Below, piece after piece: positions 36,518 through 46,305 of a stretch of DNA of 64,000 nucleotides. Source of the DNA: Legionella cincinnatiensis (lineage in GTDB: Bacteria; Pseudomonadota; Gammaproteobacteria; Legionellales; Legionellaceae); contig NZ_UGNX01000001.1 of NCBI RefSeq assembly GCF_900452415.1, positions 3,162,001-3,226,000 on the forward strand, given 5' to 3'. The notes beneath the pieces are model-generated. The model made no database searches. It was not told where the DNA came from and saw only the letters and a program-made list of their open reading frames with translations. Within the stretch, counting starts at the first letter, position 1, and each line of letters begins with the position of its first letter. A program made the translations under genes and the position numbers.

Positions 36518-39337
36518 TTACATTTCTCCAAGTGCCCTTCCTGAGCGAAGTAAAGGAAGAGTTGCTGCTTCTGGAAGTAAATCATAAGGATGATGAGCGT
36601 TTTTGATTTGTTGAATCATCTCTTTTGTTTTTATTCCAATTTGACTTATTTCTTCTTTAAATTCTCCAACTAAATTATTAGGATTAATTTGGACTTTATT
36701 TTCCATTACAAACTGCTTTGTCTGATGGATCAATTCATCTAGAAAGGCTTTGCAACCCAACGATTTTTCATCTTTTACTAAACGTACCATACGTGCCATT
36801 TTGCGTTTATCCGATGCTTCATAAGGAAGTTCATATTCATTGGCAACATGTTGCATCAACTCCATTAGCCTACTTTCAATAGCATCTTTAGTACTATTGG
36901 GATTTTTTATCATGTCGATTAAGCCAAATGAAACAGCAAGTTCTTTTAAAGTGGTATTTTTTATCGTTAAATTTAAATTCCACATATCGGAATAAACAAC
37001 AGTTTGTTGAATTAATGCCAATCCACTAAGAACAAAAGCGAGTTTATGTATAAAAGTATGAGCACTATAAATATTCTCACGTTCGGGTGAAAATAAGCTA
37101 GGAAGTGTGGTTGGAATTGCTGATTGTCGCAGTACCGTAAACAGTGGCTTCCATAAACATTGCTCCATTTGTTGTTGATAAAATGGACCGTGAACTTTGG
37201 TATGCAGGCGTAGTACTGGCAATATTTCCTTACCTAAGTTATTGAGTTCAGTTTCTAAACCATACCTTCTGACTAAAGAAATGGCGCGTTCTGGAAGATA
37301 TCCTTTCAATAAATAAAACGACAACTGCTCCCCTAAACGTTTATTAATAATTTGGTTAACTTGATTCGTACCTAAGCAGCATTTTTCTATCAATGCCTTG
37401 AGGGTATCTTGGTCAATAAACGTTAACTCCTTTTTGTTTTTTATTAATAGTCGATTTATGATTGCTATAAGATCATCTGCTTTTTCTTGAGGAGTATTAA
37501 GTGCTCCTGCCTCTAAGGCGTGAACTAATCTACTTTTTTGTTGCAATAATTCCTCAGAAGAAAGCATCACACCATAGTCGTGACAGAATGCTTCTAAATA
37601 ACCTAAGGCAGTGGCTGTATAAATTAAATTTTGATATTGGGTATGCCAATTGACTACCTTTAGGCGATCCAGATAGAAAGTCTCTGGAATAGTGTGTAAT
37701 ACCGTGTTTTCAGGTTGCTGCAAAACTGCAACTAATAATGCAGAAGATACATAAAATCCGAGATGTTGCGAACATAAAATGGGTAGATCAAGTCGATAAT
37801 CTTGTGGTGCACTGACAAATTTATCAATCCATCCCAAAACAAATTGAAGATTAAATTGCTTTCCGGATAATCGTTCCTGAAATTTTCTTTGCTCAAAAGC
37901 AACGATATTTCTCGAAATTAATCCACGTGATTGATTAATTTGAAAATTATTGAGCTCTAAATTAATTTGCGACATTTTATAATAAATATAATCTAGAGCT
38001 TCTTTTAACAGGCTACTGGTGTCTTCAGCTTCATTCATTCGCTGATTTATATTTTTAAGAAAGAGCTTTGTTTCTTGTAAGTGTACTGGCGACTCTAAAA
38101 GCTGAATTTGCTCAAATAGTGCAGTAATAATTACATGTAATCCTTCTTGCAAACCCAATGTTTCAATTTGGGTCTTCATCGCTTCCTGACTAAAAATTTG
38201 CTGTAATTTAATAAATTGTTGCCTGTTATTAGGAGTAAACGTAGCTAGTATATTACGTATTTCACTCAATACATCAAGGATCAAACCTGTACTCTCTTGG
38301 GCTAAAGCTGTTATTGCTGCATTAATATCTTTTTGTGGACGTATGGTGCAGGCTTCAGAAGAAACGAGTAACTTTGGATTTAATGCGAGTTCATGGATTA
38401 ATGCATCATTAGGCGAGGTTATCCATTTATTCGCTTCAAGTGAATCTTGAACCTTATTTAATTCTTCTGAAAGCATGCGAATGCCTTCTTCACCAAGCAA
38501 AGAGCTAAGCCTTTTTCTTAGTATTTCTTGTTGATTACCATAGCCTTCATAGAGTTCTAGCATCCTTGGATCAAGGCTATGTAGGGCTCTAAACCTTTGT
38601 GATTCTATTTCTAAATATTTAGCGATTAAAATTCTTGCAAGCTTATAGAGATTCTTAGACTCCCATTCAGTAAATGTTTCATAATATGCCATTTGCTTGT
38701 TATGAAAAGACGCTAAATAATCTCCACCCTCAGTCATAAAAAGAGAATCACTTTTTATTCTTCCACTATTTAAACTCAAAAGTACTTGGTCTGCAAAAGG
38801 AGTACTTTCTGCCAGAGGTGATATTGTGGGGAGAGCATCTTCTTTTAAATAAACATTACTCATAAATGCACATAAATCTTCAAAAGACTTGAGCATTTCT
38901 TCGGCGCGAGATAGCAAAAGCTCGTCAATATCTGTAGGAGCTTCAAAGAGTAATTTAGAATTACTAACAATCATATATGCTGCTAGAAATTGACGCTCTG
39001 TCTGATATACATTTGAGAAGCTCATACGAGAGGGTAAAATTATGTCTTTAGCCTGTTCCAGATGCATTAATAATTGATGGGTTGTTTTTAATGTCTTAGG
39101 CGCCAGAATGAATTTTTCTAATTGGGGAAAAGACTGCTCATGAGCTTGTTGAAGTGAAATCATATCGTGAACATAGTGAAATGATTCTAAAGCGGTTTGT
39201 TTTAAATGCAGCTTCTTCCACCATCGTTGGATAGTATAAGCAGCTCGGGCTAAATGAAGCTCCTGTTCAGTCTCTATAGTCGCTGTATGAGATTTAGAGG
39301 AGCTGAAAAATGAGCTTCTATCAATTTTTAATTTCAT
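36518..39337 (-). CDS. Large IQ-motif helical protein, putative Dot/Icm effector
   Basis: A 939-residue mostly helical protein with no signal peptide or membrane segment. Near the start is AAYTIQRWWKK (residues 32-42), an IQ motif of the calmodulin-binding type, which is rare in bacteria. The helical organisation loosely resembles eukaryotic T-complex-11-type proteins, but I cannot confirm that. No enzymatic motif is seen. Its ATG follows a good GGAG site. Host-like motif, size and isolation suggest a Dot/Icm substrate; that is inference. It is convergent with oxyR and upstream of an intergenic repeat region. Confidence 0.65.
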   Translation of the reverse strand: MKLKIDRSSFFSSSKSHTATIETEQELHLARAAYTIQRWWKKLHLKQTALESFHYVHDMISLQQAHEQSFPQLEKFILAPKTLKTTHQLLMHLEQAKDIILPSRMSFSNVYQTERQFLAAYMIVSNSKLLFEAPTDIDELLLSRAEEMLKSFEDLCAFMSNVYLKEDALPTISPLAESTPFADQVLLSLNSGRIKSDSLFMTEGGDYLASFHNKQMAYYETFTEWESKNLYKLARILIAKYLEIESQRFRALHSLDPRMLELYEGYGNQQEILRKRLSSLLGEEGIRMLSEELNKVQDSLEANKWITSPNDALIHELALNPKLLVSSEACTIRPQKDINAAITALAQESTGLILDVLSEIRNILATFTPNNRQQFIKLQQIFSQEAMKTQIETLGLQEGLHVIITALFEQIQLLESPVHLQETKLFLKNINQRMNEAEDTSSLLKEALDYIYYKMSQINLELNNFQINQSRGLISRNIVAFEQRKFQERLSGKQFNLQFVLGWIDKFVSAPQDYRLDLPILCSQHLGFYVSSALLVAVLQQPENTVLHTIPETFYLDRLKVVNWHTQYQNLIYTATALGYLEAFCHDYGVMLSSEELLQQKSRLVHALEAGALNTPQEKADDLIAIINRLLIKNKKELTFIDQDTLKALIEKCCLGTNQVNQIINKRLGEQLSFYLLKGYLPERAISLVRRYGLETELNNLGKEILPVLRLHTKVHGPFYQQQMEQCLWKPLFTVLRQSAIPTTLPSLFSPERENIYSAHTFIHKLAFVLSGLALIQQTVVYSDMWNLNLTIKNTTLKELAVSFGLIDMIKNPNSTKDAIESRLMELMQHVANEYELPYEASDKRKMARMVRLVKDEKSLGCKAFLDELIHQTKQFVMENKVQINPNNLVGEFKEEISQIGIKTKEMIQQIKNAHHPYDLLPEAATLPLLRSGRALGEM

Positions 39338-39549
39338 TCCATTCTCCTTTTTTTCCTATACTCCAATCTGGCCAAAATTAATTCTCTTTGTCAAGTTAAA
39401 TGACCCAAAAATGATCTTATTTTTAGTGCAAATAGTTTGTTATTTAACGTGTGCTTGACATAAAAGGTATTTCTATGCCTTTTATATCGCAAAACGAATG
39501 TTATTCTGTATGCGTAGCATTTATCGCGATCCAGTTCTAAATAAAATCG

Positions 39550-39587
39550 GTTCGATATAAAAAATGACGTTTATTTTTACATCGAAC
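39550..39587. repeat. Palindromic dispersed element, copy 2
   Basis: Arms of 14 bases at 39550-39563 and 39574-39587 start with GTTCGATATAAAAA and pair with one mismatch. The same arms and the same TTTATTTAGA tail occur at 5101-5156. This copy is not beside gene ends, which favours a repeat family over a terminator. Confidence 0.75.
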
Positions 39588-39790
39588 TTACATTTATTTA
39601 GAGCCTGTTACCAATTGGTTCCCTCTTCACGCAATCAAGCTTTGCCAGAACCCAATGTTGGTTCCAGAGATTCATACCTTTTGGATCCCACATAGAAAAG
39701 CAGAGTACAGAAAGGGGCAACATAGGCTAATAGAGACCTTAATGGTCTATTTTAAATCGGAGTAATTTGGGTTTATTTTCAAAAAATAAT

Positions 39791-39816
39791 TGGTTTCGTA
39801 TTTCAATACGAAACCA
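39791..39816 (-). terminator. Rho-independent terminator of the Spy-like gene
   Basis: A perfect 12-base inverted repeat (TGGTTTCGTATT / AATACGAAACCA) with a two-base loop is followed on the minus strand by ATTATTTTTTG. It is 45 bases beyond the stop at 39862. Confidence 0.8.
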
Positions 39817-39861
39817 TGATACAGTCATTTATTAAAAAGTATTGACAATTGACCGCAGGAT

Positions 39862-40308
39862 CTATTTTTTTGCCATATTTTTATTTTGGCCGTGACAATA
39901 ATGATGACGATGATGAATTGGTAATAAAATACCCATTTTTTGATAGGTTTGTAATTGGGTTTTAGCCAATAACGTGCTTATTTTCAGTTCCACTGCGTTT
40001 CTTTTTTCCAGCAAGCTAGATATATCACTCCATTTTGCGTCCGGAGTAGCTATTTTACCTCTTATTTGCAAACTAAGCGCCCGTTTTTCTTTAATTAAGG
40101 GGAGCATTTGAGCTCGCAAATTTTTCTTAATTTTAACCAGCTCTACGCGCTGTTGTGGGGTCAATATTTTGTTCATGGAATGATGATATTGCTGCGATTG
40201 ATTCGTGGAAGTAGCAGCACCACTTGCCGGTGGTTGGGCTGATGCAATTGAAGCCCCCAATAAACTCAAAGCCATACTATTAATTAATAAAAAACGCTTA
40301 ATATTCAT
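39862..40308 (-). CDS. Spy/CpxP-like periplasmic protein
   Basis: A 148-residue protein with a signal peptide ending at ASAQPP. The mature part has the LTPQQR motif of Spy/CpxP (LTxxQ) proteins, followed by long basic helices. The C-terminus is His-rich (HHRHHYCHGQ). Family members are periplasmic chaperones or feedback inhibitors of envelope stress. It is divergent from a two-component system, in the same arrangement as cpxP and cpxRA. The His-rich tail may bind metal. Confidence 0.82.
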   Translation of the reverse strand: MNIKRFLLINSMALSLLGASIASAQPPASGAATSTNQSQQYHHSMNKILTPQQRVELVKIKKNLRAQMLPLIKEKRALSLQIRGKIATPDAKWSDISSLLEKRNAVELKISTLLAKTQLQTYQKMGILLPIHHRHHYCHGQNKNMAKK

Positions 40309-40380
40309 TTTTTTCTCCTGTTTGTTTCAATATTGAGTGTAATGAAACAATGTAATAGGAGTATGACAAATAAACTGTTT

Positions 40381-40402
40381 ATTGTAACAACAATGTTACA
40401 AT
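40381..40402. promoter_or_regulatory. Operator-like palindrome between Spy-like gene and response regulator
   Basis: A perfect inverted repeat ATTGTAACA-acaa-TGTTACAAT (arms 40381-40389 and 40394-40402) lies in the divergent promoter region. A second pair, TTGTTTCA at 40322-40329 and TGAAACAA at 40343-40350, overlaps the Spy-like gene's leader. A TGTAAT direct repeat is also present. Binding of the adjacent response regulator is likely but inferred. Confidence 0.55.
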
Positions 40403-40524
40403 GCTGAATGCTAAGAATTTATTGGTATATAATGAAGATGAAGGAATAATAAATGAAGTTTATGCACCATCTCTTCAAAATTATAAGCACCATCTACGAT
40501 ATATCTATTCTCATCAGGTGATTC

Positions 40525-41253
40525 ATGAGCACAAGAAAAAGTCATATATTAATTATTGATGATGATCAAGAAATTACGCATTTGATTAACGACTACTTAA
40601 TTAAAAATGGTTTCCGAACCACATGGACATTGAATGGTTTGAATATCAAACAGTTACTAAGAGAAAATAATTTTGATTTGATTATTTTAGATATTATGCT
40701 GCCAGGCATCGATGGGTTGCATTTATGCCAGACGATTCGTCAAACACACAGTATGCCTATTATTATGCTCAGTGCAGCCAACAGCATAGCAGATAAGGTG
40801 GCTGGATTAGAACTAGGTGCAGATGACTATATATCCAAACCCTTTAGTTCTCGTGAGTTATTAGCCCGAGTCAAAGCTCAATTAAGGCGAACCCAAGGCG
40901 AACTTGAGATTGATCGTAAAAAGCTTACGCCATTACAACAAATACATTTTGAGGATTGGATTCTTGATCGCAACACCCATTCATTGATCGATAAGGATTC
41001 TGTTGCAATCCCTTTAAGTCATCGTGAGTATGAGCTGTTAATCATTTTTTTAGAGCATCCAGGACGTATTTTAAGCCGTGATCAACTCATGGACTTATTA
41101 TATGATAAGAACTTTGACTCACAAGATAGAACCATTGATGTCTTAATTGGACGCTTGCGTAAAAAAATAGAAATTGATCCACGCAATCCACGTTTATTAT
41201 TAACAATACGTGGTGGAGGTTATCAATTCAAAACTAAGGTTGATTGGGCATGA
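40525..41253 (+). CDS. OmpR/PhoB-family response regulator
   Basis: A 242-residue regulator. The receiver domain has Asp pair DDDQ near the start, the phosphoacceptor in IIILDIMLPG, a Ser (MLSAA) and Lys (YISKPF). The C-terminal winged helix contains LSHREYELLIIFLEHPGRI and the final RGGGYQF, typical of OmpR-type DNA binding. It overlaps the kinase by 10 bases. The neighbourhood of a Spy-like gene suggests envelope-stress or metal sensing. It is similar to CpxR by context only. Confidence 0.92.
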   Translation: MSTRKSHILIIDDDQEITHLINDYLIKNGFRTTWTLNGLNIKQLLRENNFDLIILDIMLPGIDGLHLCQTIRQTHSMPIIMLSAANSIADKVAGLELGADDYISKPFSSRELLARVKAQLRRTQGELEIDRKKLTPLQQIHFEDWILDRNTHSLIDKDSVAIPLSHREYELLIIFLEHPGRILSRDQLMDLLYDKNFDSQDRTIDVLIGRLRKKIEIDPRNPRLLLTIRGGGYQFKTKVDWA

Positions 41254-42503
41254 GTCAACTTACTAAAACAGCAAAAAAAACATTCATTGGATTAATCCTA
41301 GGTAATCTTTTAATTATTTTTTCTTTTATGCAGTTGGGAAAATATTATTATGAGAATATTCGCTCCCCTCTGCCTCCCAAAGCCGTTCGATCTTTAGTCC
41401 ACTTAGTGACACTGCTACAAAAAAATCCTCAATCTTTATGGCCTGTAATTTTGCGCAATCAAAGTACTTCCTGGGCCGAAATAACATTATCTCCTAAACC
41501 TTTATTTAATAAAAACGCTCTATTAACTTTAAAAACCCCTATACTTTTTAATTTAATCAAACAAACTAATAAATTAGAGTTTTCTGCATTTATAAAAGAA
41601 AATACTTGGCTGAACATTCGCGTCATCTCTCCTTTCCCAAGAGAAACAAATTCAATAATTAGCTTGTTTCTTATCTTAATTGGCATCTTATTTTTCATTA
41701 ACTACTGGGCCGTTAGGACATTGAATCAACCCATACATACTTTAATTCAAAGCCTTCATTATAGTGAGCATCAAGAGAATTGGTTGCCTATTCCCGTCAC
41801 AGGAAATCAGGATCAAAGAGCTATTTTTAAAAAAATTAATGATCTACAAGAAAAGGTGAATAAGCTTTTGGCAAATCGTACTCGCGTAGTTACTGCAATT
41901 TCCCATGATTTACGCACCCCACTTACCCGTTTAAAGTTACGCGCCGAATATCTAGAAAATGATCCTAATTACAGCAAAATAATGGCTGATATTAATGAAA
42001 TGGAACTTATGATTCGGGAGACACTCGATTATTTTAGAGATATAAATGTTGAAGAAAAGCCTCAGTTATTTGATCTAGTAGCCTTAATTTCATCATTAAA
42101 AGAAGATGCTACGGAACTCAATTATGATGTAAGCTTTATGAGTGACAATCCAAAATTAGTGTATTACGGTACTGTTAATTTACTGAAACGGGCTTTTAAT
42201 AATTTAATTAATAACGCGGTGCATTATGGCTATAAAGCCATGATTCATCTTTCTTGTTTAGAAAATAAAATAGAAATTACAATTACAGATCAAGGACCAG
42301 GATTAGCAGAATCTGATCTCGAGCAGGTTTTTTTGCCTTTTTATCGTAGCGAAAGTTCTCGTTCACGTAGCACTGGCGGTACTGGTCTTGGATTAACCAT
42401 AGCTCGAGAAATTATTCAAATGCATCAAGGCGATATCACCCTCACTAATAACATTCAAGGTGGCTTAAAGGTAATTATTAACTTACCCATAAAGCCCCTT
42501 TAA
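41244..42503 (+). CDS. Sensor histidine kinase
   Basis: A 419-residue inner-membrane kinase. Two membrane segments (about residues 13-33 and 130-152) frame a periplasmic sensor domain of about 95 residues. The HAMP-like linker follows. The H-box ISHDLRTPLTRL, N-box NNLINNAVHYGY, and G boxes TDQGPGLAE and GGTGLGLTIA are intact. It overlaps the response regulator and so forms one operon. The gene ends a few bases from the icmB stop, in convergent orientation. Overall like EnvZ/CpxA; the signal is unknown. Confidence 0.92.
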   Translation: MGMSQLTKTAKKTFIGLILGNLLIIFSFMQLGKYYYENIRSPLPPKAVRSLVHLVTLLQKNPQSLWPVILRNQSTSWAEITLSPKPLFNKNALLTLKTPILFNLIKQTNKLEFSAFIKENTWLNIRVISPFPRETNSIISLFLILIGILFFINYWAVRTLNQPIHTLIQSLHYSEHQENWLPIPVTGNQDQRAIFKKINDLQEKVNKLLANRTRVVTAISHDLRTPLTRLKLRAEYLENDPNYSKIMADINEMELMIRETLDYFRDINVEEKPQLFDLVALISSLKEDATELNYDVSFMSDNPKLVYYGTVNLLKRAFNNLINNAVHYGYKAMIHLSCLENKIEITITDQGPGLAESDLEQVFLPFYRSESSRSRSTGGTGLGLTIAREIIQMHQGDITLTNNIQGGLKVIINLPIKPL

Positions 42504-42509
42504 AAAACC

Positions 42510-45500
42510 TTAACTCACTTTAGCGGGTAAACTTCTAATATCAGGATTTTTTGAATATGCATCAAGAATATCGTTAATTAATTGTTCAATAATACTTTCT
42601 TTCAGTTCATCTTCGATTAAACCAATTTTTTCTTTCATCGCATTCAATCGATTTTCCACTTCTCTAGCAACCGAACCATTAGGAAACAATACGGCCAAAA
42701 GACGCCTAGCTTCCCCAGGACCAAGGTGACGATATAGATGATTTCGCACAGTAGCATCTTCAGCTGTAGTACTAAAAGCCCATAGCTCTACTGGTCCTAA
42801 AGTAAGAGTAAGTAACTGCACATTTACTCCTGTTTTAGTCGCATATTGCGCCAAGAAGGTTGCTCCTCCTTCTCTAGGTCCATGCACTCGTGTACGCAAG
42901 GCTGTTTTCGCTGTGTCAGAAAGCCCGAATATTGATGTTGTTTTCTCTATTGCTTGTGATGGACCTGCATCCATAATGTAAATAGAAGTGGCGAAATCTA
43001 TCATTACTGGATCAAAATCATCTACTGATTGAGACAGTAACGCAATTTGTACTTTCCATTTACGTCCTTCCCGCATATCAATAATTACTTGCTCACGAAC
43101 CGCGGAAGATTTTGAAGTACGATGGAACTCATCATAAACAATGCGTTTATGATCTTCACGAATTTCCTGAACTCTTTGTTTATGATATTCCTTATATTGT
43201 TCTGGTATATTATTCAAACTTTCTTCGGTTAAATAATAATGCCTTGCTAAAACATACCGCGCCAACATATACATAACAGCGGTTTGTCTGTCTGCGGCAT
43301 CACCACCGCTTTTAGCCACTTCATCCAGGTCTAGTGATACAACTCGCGCATCTCCGATATCAAAACTACTGACGCGTGACAATATAGGATATTCACGAAC
43401 TGCCGCAGAGATCATTCTCGAAAATGCATTGATTAATGATTCGCCAGTAGGCGCAGTAATTCTTTCATACAAATCTTCAATAGATGGAGTTCTACAAATT
43501 GATGCCGCATCCGCCAATAAAGGCATTGCATATCGTTGCGCCAACATCGCTTCATGCGTAAAACCAGCTGAATAAAGTGAATCTGTTACTTCCCACCATG
43601 TTGATTTTGAATCACGGACAAAACCAATTTCCTCTAAAATACTGTCAATAAATTCTTCTACCCCAGGAGAGTAGGGTGAAGGATTATATTCATCAGCTAA
43701 ACTTTTGTATAATTCGTCCACCACCATACCTGCAAGATCAGGCATACCATCGTAAGGTTTTTCAGCACCTAAGGGTGTGGTTAGTAAAGTAATAAAGTTA
43801 ACTAAAAAGGCGCGTTCTAACGCCGTAGGATACCGACAACCTAACTGCGTATCAAAAGGATTAATCGAATATTCAGGTGTCATTCTTAAACGATGATAAG
43901 CAACCAAGTGTCGTTTCGAAGCGGGCAATGCTTCTTTCAATAATGAAATAAGTCCACTACTTGATGGACCAATATCAATAATTGCGATACGCGGCAGACG
44001 CAGTAAACCGCCGGATAAGCATAAAGCAAGATTGATCGCATTTGATAATACAGATTTACCAGAACCTGGGCGTGCATAAACCAAGTCAATCCATGTAGTT
44101 TGTTCTGTTGATCCCGGCTGGAAAGGCCAAGGTTTTCCATCAGGTGTTCTAAAAAGTAATGCTCCTTTGGTCCAAGGTGAAGCAGGACGTGTTATGGGTA
44201 ACATAGAAATTACTGAGCTAAGGGGCGCGACTGTTGGAACTGCTGTACTGTTGAGAGTAGCCCCTAACATACTGGAAACAAAGCCTCCAAAAGGGTCTCC
44301 ACAAATTTCAGAAACATCTGTTGAACCCCATCCTTCAATCGCTTTCACTAATTCTGAACTTCTTTGACGTAATAAAGCCAATCTGTCCTCAGGTGCCCAA
44401 GTTGACGCAACAACTCGTAAGCGAACTATCGATTCATCCGTGTTAAGGTGTATGTATTTTAATAAATTTACTGAATCACTAATCAAACGATTCTGTGCTG
44501 AACTAAAACTTAAAATTGCGGCTAAGAGCCCTTTTAGTTTGATAGTTGAAAGTCCTTCACTTTCAATTAGAAATGAAATTCTCCAGGGAACATGTGAAGG
44601 TAATATACGGGCAAATAAATGAATAAAAGGTCTTATATCCTTAGGAAATAAATCAATAAATGTTGAGGAATAAATCTTATCTCCGACCCTAATTGTGCGC
44701 AGATCCAAGACTTCCGCATCCCGAGGAAAAATTTGTTTTGCTAACGAGGGCCATAATAAGTCCGAAGCATCACCTTCAAATTCACTGATTTCTCTAATTG
44801 TAATTTTGTCTCCAGGTAAACTGGCGCGCCAATCATCAGCAGTAAAATCTGGATCTGCGGTCATACGAATCGCATGTACCGCATCATGAACTTCCATTAA
44901 TTTCGCAAAAATATGCAGAGATCCCAGATCATTCATAATGGAGCGAACGTAAGCATCATGAGTATCTCGTAATTCGGGTATCGCTGCATAGATAGTTTGT
45001 GTATTCTTGAAAGGAGGGGCCTTCAGATCCTTAATCATTTGCGTTTTAGCTTTATTCGCCGCCTTTAATTGCTCTGATGTTAAATTAAATGGTCGCGTAA
45101 TGAGCACAAAATAGGTACGCTCTTCCGCACAATACGTCGACATGTAGTTGACTCGCTCTTCAAATAAATCTGTTAAATTCAGTTCGAGTCGTTTAGCTGT
45201 TGCAACTGCAGGATCGTAAGTATCATTAATTAGTTTTTTTATATTTTGTTTATCATGACTAAAATAAACTTGCAAAGCGTGTCCCGGGCGCCCCATAGCA
45301 GCTTGAAATGCATTAGTTAACCCTGAAATCAAATGTTCAAACTCTACACTTCCTGCAAGTGCCGATATACCTTCAATTTTTAAAACAGACAATAAAGAAC
45401 CATCATGATTTACTAATACAGTCGGACTATCAGCTGTTTCTAAATCAATATATGATTCTGTTGTTTGCTTAAGCGAAGTACTTAGCCAGGCAAAGAAAGT

Positions 45501-45551
45501 ATCTATTCCCTCGAAAAAAGATTCTGACCAATGCGCCATTGTGTTCCTCAC
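42510..45551 (-). CDS. icmB: Dot/Icm ATPase IcmB/DotO
   Basis: A VirB4-like ATPase of 1013 residues that energises the Dot/Icm type IVB system at the inner membrane. Walker A is YARPGSGKSV near residue 490. The Walker B region is around KRIVYDEFHRT near residue 805. The N-terminal half is the VirB4-type domain. Its length matches L. pneumophila DotO, which is about 1010 residues. It is the last gene of the secretion locus here. icmJ precedes it with a short gap. tphA and icmF do not follow. Confidence 0.95.
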   Translation of the reverse strand: MRNTMAHWSESFFEGIDTFFAWLSTSLKQTTESYIDLETADSPTVLVNHDGSLLSVLKIEGISALAGSVEFEHLISGLTNAFQAAMGRPGHALQVYFSHDKQNIKKLINDTYDPAVATAKRLELNLTDLFEERVNYMSTYCAEERTYFVLITRPFNLTSEQLKAANKAKTQMIKDLKAPPFKNTQTIYAAIPELRDTHDAYVRSIMNDLGSLHIFAKLMEVHDAVHAIRMTADPDFTADDWRASLPGDKITIREISEFEGDASDLLWPSLAKQIFPRDAEVLDLRTIRVGDKIYSSTFIDLFPKDIRPFIHLFARILPSHVPWRISFLIESEGLSTIKLKGLLAAILSFSSAQNRLISDSVNLLKYIHLNTDESIVRLRVVASTWAPEDRLALLRQRSSELVKAIEGWGSTDVSEICGDPFGGFVSSMLGATLNSTAVPTVAPLSSVISMLPITRPASPWTKGALLFRTPDGKPWPFQPGSTEQTTWIDLVYARPGSGKSVLSNAINLALCLSGGLLRLPRIAIIDIGPSSSGLISLLKEALPASKRHLVAYHRLRMTPEYSINPFDTQLGCRYPTALERAFLVNFITLLTTPLGAEKPYDGMPDLAGMVVDELYKSLADEYNPSPYSPGVEEFIDSILEEIGFVRDSKSTWWEVTDSLYSAGFTHEAMLAQRYAMPLLADAASICRTPSIEDLYERITAPTGESLINAFSRMISAAVREYPILSRVSSFDIGDARVVSLDLDEVAKSGGDAADRQTAVMYMLARYVLARHYYLTEESLNNIPEQYKEYHKQRVQEIREDHKRIVYDEFHRTSKSSAVREQVIIDMREGRKWKVQIALLSQSVDDFDPVMIDFATSIYIMDAGPSQAIEKTTSIFGLSDTAKTALRTRVHGPREGGATFLAQYATKTGVNVQLLTLTLGPVELWAFSTTAEDATVRNHLYRHLGPGEARRLLAVLFPNGSVAREVENRLNAMKEKIGLIEDELKESIIEQLINDILDAYSKNPDIRSLPAKVS

Positions 45552-45553
45552 AT

Positions 45554-46180
45554 TTAACTTGAAATTTCTTCTAAAGCACTAGCAGCCCATTTTTCAATTT
45601 GTTTGCGAAATTTCGCTCTGGAAGGCAATAGAAGTATATTTTTAAATAACTTAGATCTTCGTTCTTCATCTTGTATACCGGCATCAATTAGAAGTTGGCC
45701 GAATATAGCAGGATCACTTGTTCCCTCACCAAATTTTTCTTCAACTATTTGTGATCTAAATTTAAATCCTCGATAAATATTCTGTGCGCTGGATTTATAT
45801 CCAGTGTCATTGGTAATAGCACAAAACAATACATGACATAAACTGTTTAATTCAGCTTGGCTAAGCTCTGGAAGATAAACTAAAGTTCCTCCACCATAAC
45901 CACCAACACCTACTGATTCAATAAAAAAGCACTGTGCGCAAAAGCAGCATGCTGTCACTAAATTATCTAATTTATTATTCGTATAATTATTATCAAGATT
46001 TACTATTTCTTGAAATAGTCGAGCCTGAAACCCACAAAATTTACAGGTGTATCTATCTCTTTGAAATATTTTTTGCTCAAAAGCTCTAAATCGTTCATCA
46101 ACCTTTCTGGCTGAATATAAACGCCATGAACCTGGCGTAGCCATTAATTTTAATTTAAATTTTTCTTGATTAACCGCCAT
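45554..46180 (-). CDS. icmJ: Dot/Icm protein IcmJ/DotN
   Basis: A 208-residue component of the coupling complex with DotL, DotM, IcmS and IcmW. Zinc-finger-type cysteines CKFCGFQ and ACCFCAQC are present; they form a metal site with an HNH-nuclease-like fold. It is upstream of icmB with two bases between. A strong terminator separates it from icmD, so icmJB is a distinct unit with a promoter in 46181-46300. Confidence 0.94.
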   Translation of the reverse strand: MAVNQEKFKLKLMATPGSWRLYSARKVDERFRAFEQKIFQRDRYTCKFCGFQARLFQEIVNLDNNYTNNKLDNLVTACCFCAQCFFIESVGVGGYGGGTLVYLPELSQAELNSLCHVLFCAITNDTGYKSSAQNIYRGFKFRSQIVEEKFGEGTSDPAIFGQLLIDAGIQDEERRSKLFKNILLLPSRAKFRKQIEKWAASALEEISS

Positions 46181-46242
46181 ATTTTTGGCTCACATGAATG
46201 CACTATTTTTACTGGCAATTATTCGCTGTCTATTTATTAAAA

Positions 46243-46266
46243 ATCCTCTCTCGCTTGAGAGAGGAT
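46243..46266 (-). terminator. Rho-independent terminator between icmD and icmJ
   Basis: A 10-base perfect stem (ATCCTCTCTC / GAGAGAGGAT) with loop GCTT is followed on the minus strand by TTTTTAATAA. It lies 40 bases after the icmD stop, so transcription from icmG-C-D likely ends here and icmJ-icmB is read separately. Confidence 0.85.
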
Positions 46267-46305
46267 GTTTGAAACTAATCCCATTATGATACAAGCAAGC
46301 CATTT

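Larger units (their letters stand above)
39338..39861. other. 524-base intergenic region with repeats, no gene seen
   Basis: It contains the second copy of the dispersed palindrome (39550-39587) and the Spy-like gene's terminator (39791-39816). It also has a TTGACA word on the minus strand near 39389-39394 that may belong to the IQ-gene promoter. I see no convincing open frame. Confidence 0.6.
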
